From: Rickettsiaceae bacterium
GTDB lineage: Bacteria; Pseudomonadota; Alphaproteobacteria; Rickettsiales; Rickettsiaceae
NCBI GenBank assembly: GCA_030731565.1
Contig: JANQTT010000078.1
Span: forward strand, 1-13,351
Direction of reading: 5' to 3'
DNA length: 13,351 nt
Of this stretch, positions 8,341-13,351 are shown piece by piece; positions within the stretch are counted from its first letter, which is position 1, and each line of letters begins with the position of its first letter. The translations under genes were made by a program, and so were the position numbers. The notes beneath the pieces were generated by a model. The model searched no databases and was not told the origin of the DNA. It saw only the letters and a program-made list of their open reading frames with translations.

Positions 8341-8369
8341 AATATGCACTACTTTTAAAAAAGAATCAA
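8341..8369 (-). promoter_or_regulatory. Sigma70-type promoter of tRNA-Val
   Basis: On the minus strand TTGATT (8369-8364) is followed by a 17-base spacer and CATATT (8346-8341). The tRNA 5' end is 11 bases beyond the -10 box, so transcription would start only a few bases before the mature end. Match and geometry are good; it is the best promoter candidate in the window. Confidence 0.7.
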
Positions 8370-8383
8370 GCCTTTTGTTGGAA

Positions 8384-8406
8384 TATAATTGCTCTAAGCA
8401 ATTTTT
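8384..8406 (+). promoter_or_regulatory. Possible -10 box and small hairpin upstream of the LTA-synthase-like gene
   Basis: A perfect TATAAT occurs at 8384-8389 but has no good -35 at the right distance. It overlaps a hairpin AATTGCT-CTA-AGCAATT (8387-8403) followed by three more T residues. The hairpin plus T run has the form of a weak terminator. No + strand gene lies upstream, so its role, if any, is unclear. Confidence 0.25.
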
Positions 8407-8471
8407 GCTATATTTTATCCAATTACCAGTTACTAGTTTGCGTACTGGAAAAATCAGAAAATTTGTTTTAG

Positions 8472-10226
8472 ATGAAAAAAGTATTTAAGTTTTTTGAAAC
8501 TTTAGTTGAGCATAAAATTTCACTTAAAGAATTATATTTTTCTTTAACTAGTTGGCTTGTGCTGTTAGTAACTTTCCTTGGTTTTACTACAAAGTTTCAT
8601 ACTAGTTTGTGGGTTGCTAATATAATAATCGCCCTTTGCGTTTATTTAGTAATTATATTAATTACTAACCGTATTCTACTATCCGGCTTTTTAACTCTAC
8701 TTTTGGCAGTTTCTTTTGACTATATAAAGCTTATAAAGTGGCAATTCCTAATGCAGGAGCTTTCAGCTGCTGATGCATTTATGTTGAATTTATTAATTAA
8801 TCACGGCTTGCTGCGTTTGATATATGAGTATGCCACAAAGGAAATATATTTAATTATTTTACTCCTTATCGTTAATTTTATGTTGATATGGAATAAATCT
8901 GATACGTTGCTTGATAAAAAAAGACTGGGTTCAAAGAATTTTTATGCTTTAAGGCTTGTATCATTCGGAGTTGCTATACTTTTAGCTTCAAAATTATTTG
9001 ATGTAGCGCTTGACAAAAAATCATATTTTTATAGGGCAATTGAATCTACCAAGGCTCAAACAAAACACTACCCACGCAAAATATACGGACCATTTGCTGA
9101 TATATTATTCACTGTGCATGATATTTACATAGAACCAAGGACTGGAAAAATCGACTCTAGCTTAATTACCGACAGGGTTATAAAACAAAAGAATAAAATT
9201 ACAGATGATCGTAATGAAATGCCAGATATTATCGTGATTTTGAATGAATCAACTTTCAATCCGAGTAAACTTGACTACGATTTTGCCGATAAGCTTCAAT
9301 TCCGCTATTTCCAAGATGGTAAGTACACTAAGTACAGCGGCATAATGAACGTTAATACTTATGGCGGAAGCTCGTGGATTAGCGAATATGAAATCAATAC
9401 TGGTATTGGACATAAATCATTTACCGGGCCAGGTTATATGCCATTTATTACGCTAGCGCCTCTAACTAATAATTCTATAATGATATACCTGCGTTCAATT
9501 GGTTATAGAGTCGAAGTGCTCTACCCAGTAGATAAAAATTTCTCATTGGCCGAAGAAGCGTATACTAAACTCGGGGCGCACAGTATAACAGATATTTATG
9601 AGTTTGGCTTTAAACCCGAAAGTTGGGGAAACGTACCAGATAAAATGATTGCTGATATGATAATTGATGCACTCGATAAAAACCCGGAAAAACCTAAATA
9701 TATCTTTGCTTCAACAATGCTAAACCACGGACCACATTCAGCATTTTTTCCCGACACAATTGGCTGCAGCCGATCTATGAACGATAAGTTGTGTTCAAAA
9801 CTTAATGATTATATTTCACGCTTGCGTATTACAGAAGAAGACCAATTAGACTTAATTGAAAAACTGATGCGTCGCAAAAAGAAAACTATTATCGTAAATT
9901 TTGGAGACCATCTGCCTTCATTTGAAGGATTTTCTACTCAGTTAAGATTTACTAGAGATATTAAAGATTATTACAAAACTTTTTACCATATAAACGCTAA
10001 TTTTGATATTAAAGATAAAAGTAAATATCCAGCTTTAGATATTGAATTCATTTCAGGCCTAGTTCTTGACATGGCCGAATTAAATGGCGATACATTTTAT
10101 AAAGCGAACTCTATCATACGAAAGAAATGTGATGGTATTATGTCCAAATGTTATGACCAGAATAAAGATACCGATAATATGCTAGAAAGCTATAAAAGCC
10201 TAATAGTAAAGCAGCTTGGTTTTTAA
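8472..10226 (+). CDS. LTA synthase-type sulfatase-fold transferase, membrane anchored
   Basis: A 584-residue protein with about five N-terminal membrane helices (to about residue 180) and a C-terminal periplasmic alkaline-phosphatase/sulfatase-fold domain. Relatives include LtaS, OpgB and other phosphoglycerol or phosphoethanolamine transferases that move phospholipid head groups onto envelope glycans. The catalytic signatures are in order: NESTF at 258-262, where E259 would bind metal and T261 would be the nucleophile; TYGGSSW at 296-302; NHGPH at 418-422; and FGDHLP at 477-482. All key residues appear present, so it is likely active. The start ATG has only a weak upstream signal, but the next methionine is far inside the membrane domain. 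It converges with the coiled-coil gene across the 10250 palindrome. The acceptor substrate is unknown; a Gram-negative cell would not be expected to make lipoteichoic acid. Confidence 0.85.
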   Translation: MKKVFKFFETLVEHKISLKELYFSLTSWLVLLVTFLGFTTKFHTSLWVANIIIALCVYLVIILITNRILLSGFLTLLLAVSFDYIKLIKWQFLMQELSAADAFMLNLLINHGLLRLIYEYATKEIYLIILLLIVNFMLIWNKSDTLLDKKRLGSKNFYALRLVSFGVAILLASKLFDVALDKKSYFYRAIESTKAQTKHYPRKIYGPFADILFTVHDIYIEPRTGKIDSSLITDRVIKQKNKITDDRNEMPDIIVILNESTFNPSKLDYDFADKLQFRYFQDGKYTKYSGIMNVNTYGGSSWISEYEINTGIGHKSFTGPGYMPFITLAPLTNNSIMIYLRSIGYRVEVLYPVDKNFSLAEEAYTKLGAHSITDIYEFGFKPESWGNVPDKMIADMIIDALDKNPEKPKYIFASTMLNHGPHSAFFPDTIGCSRSMNDKLCSKLNDYISRLRITEEDQLDLIEKLMRRKKKTIIVNFGDHLPSFEGFSTQLRFTRDIKDYYKTFYHINANFDIKDKSKYPALDIEFISGLVLDMAELNGDTFYKANSIIRKKCDGIMSKCYDQNKDTDNMLESYKSLIVKQLGF

Positions 10227-10249
10227 ACGCGAATTAAGGATACGCTAGT

Positions 10250-10304
10250 TATAGTAAATTACATTGAATTAGGAATATTATCTAATTCAATGTAATTTAC
10301 TATA
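10250..10304. repeat. Perfect 23-bp-arm palindrome between convergent genes
   Basis: Arms 10250-10272 and 10282-10304 are exact reverse complements with a 9-base loop (GAATATTAT). The pairing can continue beyond the arms through GCTA with a small bulge. It sits between the stop codons of the LTA-synthase-like gene (ends 10226) and the coiled-coil gene (ends 10308), so it is placed to terminate both. The stem is AT-rich and lacks a clean T run, so it is not a textbook intrinsic terminator. The arm recurs at 3617-3640 with one change. Confidence 0.85.
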
Positions 10305-10307
10305 GTA

Positions 10308-11114
10308 TTAGCGCCTTCTTCCCTCTTGTGCTTTGTTTATTGATTGAGCTGATACTGTTAGTCTGCTTGATAATTGTCCTTTTGAATAGGCCCTAATTTG
10401 TTCTGCGTTTTTATTGTTCATTGCAAATTTTGCTGCAGCAAACTCTAGTTTTGCGTTTTTATCTGAACCTAATGTGCCTATAACTTTTAATGCTGATTTT
10501 AGGACACCCATGACTTTGTCGAATTTACCTTTACCAGCTTGTTTTTCAGTATTTTCAACAAATTTCTGCATTTCACCTATTCCTTTAACAAGTATTTCAG
10601 CCCTATCGCTTTGTTTTGTAACAACTTTTAAACGATCATTCATTTTTTGTGCAACACCATCAAGTATTTCAGCGTTACCACTACCCATTTGTTTTTTTAC
10701 TTGTTCATTGTTACCAAGCTTTACCACCTCATCTTGTACCTGGTCTAACGCTCCTTTGAATTGTTTTTCTTTTTCCAAGTACTCTGCTTTTATAGGAGCA
10801 AAAGCTTCTTGAATGACCTTTTGTGCCTCATCTGTTTTCGCCATATTTTCTATATATGTACAGACTTTTTCAATGTCGAGTTTTTCATCGTAAAGAGTGG
10901 TTATTTTTTTAAAATCCTCAACACAAGACTCTTTCAAAGATTCTAAATCTTCATTCTCCTTAATACCTTTCTCAGTTTTTCCTATAATAGAATCTACTAT
11001 TTTCTCTGCTTCCCCAGCGACTTGCGTTGAATCAACATCATTTGAAGCCGTGTTCGTAAATTCATCAAATAAAAATTTCTTTTCCATTTGTTGTTGCTTC
11101 CAGTCCAATACCAT
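10308..11114 (-). CDS. Unrecognised soluble helical protein with arginine-rich C-terminus
   Basis: I do not recognise this 268-residue protein. It is highly charged, has no membrane segment and no signal peptide, and is rich in K, E, Q and A. Long stretches look helical, possibly coiled coil: about 30-60 and 95-135 (AEYLEKEKQFKGALDQVQDE), then 140-190. It ends in QEGRRR. An earlier ATG at 11129 would add five residues. The ATG at 11114 has AGGG at a 6-base spacing (11124-11121) and fits the promoter candidate just upstream, so I prefer it. Lysine-rich content, cytosolic character and basic tail resemble type IV secretion substrates in general style; that is inference, not a family match. A structural or chaperone-like role is equally open. 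Confidence 0.75.
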   Translation of the reverse strand: MVLDWKQQQMEKKFLFDEFTNTASNDVDSTQVAGEAEKIVDSIIGKTEKGIKENEDLESLKESCVEDFKKITTLYDEKLDIEKVCTYIENMAKTDEAQKVIQEAFAPIKAEYLEKEKQFKGALDQVQDEVVKLGNNEQVKKQMGSGNAEILDGVAQKMNDRLKVVTKQSDRAEILVKGIGEMQKFVENTEKQAGKGKFDKVMGVLKSALKVIGTLGSDKNAKLEFAAAKFAMNNKNAEQIRAYSKGQLSSRLTVSAQSINKAQEGRRR

Positions 11115-11133
11115 AAAAATCCCTAACATTGTT

Positions 11134-11164
11134 AATATACTTATAAAATTAAGTATACTGACAA
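11134..11164 (-). promoter_or_regulatory. Candidate promoter with overlapping dyad for the coiled-coil gene
   Basis: On the minus strand TTGTCA (11164-11159) matches the -35 consensus at five of six bases. TATATT (11139-11134) follows after 19 bases, longer than ideal. A perfect 8-bp inverted repeat, TATACTTA / TAAGTATA with a 6-base centre (11136-11157), lies across the spacer and -10 box, the position of a repressor operator. Transcription would start about 12 bases before the preferred start codon. Confidence 0.4.
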
Positions 11165-11245
11165 ACCTTTTTTTAAATATAATTTTGTTTTTAATTGAAT
11201 TAAATGTTATTTTTTCTACTAAAAATATATGTATTAAAACAATAT

Positions 11246-11827
11246 TTAATAACTAAGGATCAACAAATCCTGGGTGATTTTAAAACCTTTGAAATCTTCA
11301 ATCAGACTCATTCCAAGTAATGAAATGTCAAGCTCTCCAGAGGTAACATGGCCTTCGACATTATAAAAAGTTTTTTTGCCAATAGTGAGAAGAGGTATAC
11401 GCACAGGGGCTGCCATACTTATTCCGTTTGCAGTGCTATACTGGCGGGTATATTTTAGTTTTGAAGGATCAAACCCTAGTTTTCTAGCATCATTTTGAGT
11501 AAGGGCAATATCAGAAGCCCCTGTATCAACCAAAAAATGGATTTTCTGGTTCTGCTTTCCATATCCGCTAAGATAAAAATGGCCATTTTTATGTCTGGCT
11601 ATTACTAGTTGACCTTCATCATTTGTCCAACTATATGACGGGATAAGAACAGCAAGTATTCTATCTTTTAATGACTCCAGTTCAAATCTAAATGCGTATA
11701 TAACGATCAATACGACAAATACTAGCAGCCACAACAGCATATTTATTGAGTTGTTACTTCCTGACTTCTTTGAAAAAAAAGATTTAATAATGAACCATAA
11801 AAGAATTCCCCAGAATATTACCTGCAT
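11246..11827 (-). CDS. Membrane-anchored retropepsin-like aspartic protease (APRc type)
   Basis: A 193-residue clan AA aspartic protease with a single catalytic motif, as in retroviral proteases, so it should act as a homodimer. Two hydrophobic segments at about residues 2-17 and 30-46 anchor it in the membrane. The protease domain follows with the active-site motif LVDTGAS (catalytic D101) and a later LLGMSLI loop typical of the fold. Domain order and size fit the retropepsin-like protein described in Rickettsia conorii (APRc), which is reported to process surface autotransporter proteins. A GTG at 11854 would add nine residues, but AGG abuts it. The ATG at 11827 has GGA six bases upstream and is preferred. 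The gene is on the same strand as the coiled-coil gene, with 131 bases from its stop to that gene's preferred start. Confidence 0.88.
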   Translation of the reverse strand: MQVIFWGILLWFIIKSFFSKKSGSNNSINMLLWLLVFVVLIVIYAFRFELESLKDRILAVLIPSYSWTNDEGQLVIARHKNGHFYLSGYGKQNQKIHFLVDTGASDIALTQNDARKLGFDPSKLKYTRQYSTANGISMAAPVRIPLLTIGKKTFYNVEGHVTSGELDISLLGMSLIEDFKGFKITQDLLILSY

Positions 11828-11958
11828 TATGGTTCCAAAATCGGCTTGACTCACCTAAATATGCTCTAATTGCGTTTATCATTAAAGTCCATAGTTTATC
11901 ATGAGATATTCAAGACACCTACTTTTTCTCCTTTTATTTATAAATATTTTATTATTAC

Positions 11959-11985
11959 TATAGCAATATTTAATTTGAGAAATGG
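11959..11985. repeat. Possible single arm of the palindromic repeat family
   Basis: The bases TATAGCAATATTTAATTTG then AGAAATGG resemble the arm TATAGTCATTTAATTTGGATATGG of the 3515-3621 element, allowing small gaps. The stretch ends five bases before the murU stop codon. No partner arm is evident, so it could be a decayed copy or chance in AT-rich DNA. Confidence 0.3.
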
Positions 11986-11990
11986 TATTA

Positions 11991-12710
11991 TTAGACTGTT
12001 TCGTGTGCGAGCATATCCATTTCAATATCAATTATATCTTCTGGCCTGGTTGCATGATACCACCTGACATCGTGCGCAGGATATCCAATAACTTTATCGC
12101 TATTTAGATAATATTCACGCAAGGAAAATATGCGCAGAGGATGCTTTGCAACCTTTTCTGGTTTTAGAATCTGCAAACCAGAATACATATATTCATAATT
12201 TTCTTGTTTATCAGGCCTGATTAACTTTCCATCCGGATCAAGGTCAAAATCTCCATGCCCCGAATAACCTACAGAACCTTTGTACGGTTGCATCAAAAGC
12301 AAGAAATCCATTTTTTCTTTATCCCATTTTTTAAGCATAAATTCGAATAAATTATATTCCGCTCTAAGAACAATATCAGTATTTAAAGTAAAAATAGGCT
12401 CTTTTCCAAGGATATTAAATGCATTCTTAATAGCTCCACCAGTTTCAAGAAGCTCCTCTTCATAAACAACCACAATTTCTGGCATATCGGGATTTGCTTT
12501 TTTAAATTCTTCAATGGATTCTTTAACTTGCTTACTCAAATAATGTGTGTTAATTACAATCTTTTTAAAAGGGTAACTTTTACATAACTCAAGAGCATGA
12601 TGTAGGATCGGTTTCCCTAATATAGGCAGAAGAGTTTTAGGACTATTTTCTGTTAGGTGACGCATTCTATTTCCAAGGCCTGCTGCAAATAGCATTATTG
12701 TATCTATCAT
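11991..12710 (-). CDS. murU: MurU-type nucleotidyltransferase (MurNAc-1-phosphate uridylyltransferase)
   Basis: A 239-residue cytosolic sugar-phosphate nucleotidyltransferase. MurU makes UDP-MurNAc from MurNAc-1-phosphate and UTP, letting cells re-use cell-wall sugars without the usual MurA/MurB route. The nucleotide-binding signature AAGLGNRMRHLT is at residues 9-20, followed by K25 in SPKTLLP. LLETGGAIKNA is at 87-97 and the metal-binding aspartate D112 in LNTDIV. Length and motif spacing match MurU-like short NTP transferases. The start is five bases after the stop of the kinase gene, so the pair should be one operon. The specific substrate is inferred from this pairing; related sugar-1-phosphate nucleotidyltransferases share all these motifs. 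Confidence 0.85.
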   Translation of the reverse strand: MIDTIMLFAAGLGNRMRHLTENSPKTLLPILGKPILHHALELCKSYPFKKIVINTHYLSKQVKESIEEFKKANPDMPEIVVVYEEELLETGGAIKNAFNILGKEPIFTLNTDIVLRAEYNLFEFMLKKWDKEKMDFLLLMQPYKGSVGYSGHGDFDLDPDGKLIRPDKQENYEYMYSGLQILKPEKVAKHPLRIFSLREYYLNSDKVIGYPAHDVRWYHATRPEDIIDIEMDMLAHETV

Positions 12711-12715
12711 AGGGA

Positions 12716-13351
12716 TTACATTATCTGTGTTTTAAAAAGCCAATTTTTGATTGGTTCAAGAATTGGATGTGATAAATCATATCTAAGGTATTTAATCACC
12801 CTTGGAATATATTGTAAATAAGTATCGTCTTTATCTTTTACATATTTCCTAGCGAAAACACCTAGAATGCGTAAATTCCTTTGCGCGCCAAGTATATGAT
12901 AATTTAATAACGTATGTTGTAAATCAACTTCTTTCTTTTGTGCAAAATAGCAGGCACAGTTTAGAGCAAAATCACGATCTACATCTATCCGCGCATCTTC
13001 CAGAATAGAAACTAAATCATAAACCGGAGATCCAATCAATGCGTCCTGAAAATCTAACAACCCAAGCTTTTTTATATCCCGCTCCTTTTCAAGATACATC
13101 ATGTTCTCTACGTGATAATCCCTTAAAATTATACTATTATTAAGAGGCTCCTGATTTGCCAAAATATCTTCCCAAATTTCGTTGAATTTTTCAAGCTCTT
13201 CCGTTGAAACGGTTTTGCCTGTTTTATAGGGGATATAGTAATCTGCAAATACAGCCAATTCCGAACGCAGCAAATTATTATCAAATAGTTTTAAACCTTC
13301 AGGAGGAGAAATGTTCTGTAATTGAATTAACAAATCAATACTAGAATAATA
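12716..13351 (-). CDS. amgK: AmgK-type sugar kinase, aminoglycoside phosphotransferase fold (5' end outside window)
   Basis: C-terminal 211 codons of an APH-fold kinase; the frame is open to the window end, so the TTG at 13333 is not taken as the start. Usual members have about 330 residues, so the N-terminal ATP-binding lobe lies outside. The catalytic loop is LRDYHVENMM, encoded around 13095-13128, in place of the usual HGDLHxxN. The metal-binding motif is LLDFQDA with SPVYDL after it, encoded around 13015-13055. AmgK phosphorylates MurNAc or GlcNAc at the anomeric position, giving the substrate of MurU, whose gene follows after five bases. The pairing is the main reason for the specific name; the fold itself is secure. 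Confidence 0.82.
   Translation of the reverse strand, partial: YYSSIDLLIQLQNISPPEGLKLFDNNLLRSELAVFADYYIPYKTGKTVSTEELEKFNEIWEDILANQEPLNNSIILRDYHVENMMYLEKERDIKKLGLLDFQDALIGSPVYDLVSILEDARIDVDRDFALNCACYFAQKKEVDLQHTLLNYHILGAQRNLRILGVFARKYVKDKDDTYLQYIPRVIKYLRYDLSHPILEPIKNWLFKTQIM

Noticed and set aside
8264..8488. 74-codon + strand frame
   Set aside because: It begins inside the complement of tRNA-Val and overlaps the LTA-synthase-like start; no ribosome site or family resemblance.
10414..11256. Overlapping open frames on the + strand (10414-10812, 10761-10946, 10897-11256)
   Set aside because: They are antisense to the coiled-coil gene, have skewed F/S/I-rich composition, and the minus-strand gene has a proper ribosome site and promoter.
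11855..11990. Possible small peptide after the AAAGGAG sequence on the minus strand upstream of the protease
   Set aside because: Start codons after that sequence meet stop codons within a few triplets; a 32-codon frame further on only overlaps the protease start and shows no coding character.
1..13351. CRISPR array, toxin-antitoxin pair, restriction system or intact insertion sequence
   Set aside because: No regularly spaced repeats with unique spacers, no small paired genes and no transposase or methylase motifs were found.

Overview
The window looks like a chromosomal segment of an AT-rich, reduced alphaproteobacterium, most likely a member of the Rickettsiales (an obligate intracellular bacterium). 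I base this on the gene content. It has a VirD4 coupling protein of the rickettsial vir-homologue type IV secretion system, a compact coxB-coxA-ctaB cluster, an IalB-family secreted protein, a membrane-anchored retropepsin-like protease like the one described in Rickettsia, and several palindromic repeat copies between genes. The genus cannot be fixed from the sequence alone.

Layout. (1) 1-1296: the C-terminal three quarters of virD4, cut by the window start. (2) 1493-3439: a Ppx/GppA-type phosphatase gene followed closely by a cytochrome b561 gene, both on the + strand. (3) 3440-3820: a gene-free stretch between convergent genes, filled with palindromic repeats and a 160-bp fold-back element with perfect 19-bp ends. 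(4) 7112-3821, minus strand: coxB, coxA and ctaB, which supply two catalytic cytochrome c oxidase subunits and the heme O synthase needed to build them. (5) 7113-7685: a 573-bp gene-free stretch with two more copies of the palindromic family. (6) 8330-7686, minus strand: tRNA-Val(UAC) with a good promoter, then an IalB-family gene 32 bases downstream. (7) 8472-10226, plus strand: a membrane-anchored sulfatase-fold protein of the LTA-synthase type. (8) 10250-10304: a 23-bp-arm palindrome lying exactly between two convergent genes. (9) 11114-10308, minus strand: an unrecognised soluble helical protein with an arginine-rich C-terminus. (10) 11827-11246, minus strand: the retropepsin-like protease. 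(11) 13351-11991, minus strand: an amgK-murU pair (sugar kinase, cut by the window end, and nucleotidyltransferase) implied in recycling of cell-wall amino sugars.

Themes. Energy metabolism (cytochrome oxidase, cytochrome b561), envelope work (LTA-synthase-like enzyme, AmgK/MurU, IalB-like protein, membrane protease) and secretion (VirD4) dominate. The least explained items are the coiled-coil protein at 10308-11114, a possible type IV effector by inference only, and the repeat family. Repeat members share a TATAGT-CATTTAATTTG-like arm and sit mainly at gene 3' ends. I found no CRISPR array, no intact insertion sequence and no clear new multi-gene defence or biosynthetic system. Promoter, repeat-boundary and start-site calls were made by eye.
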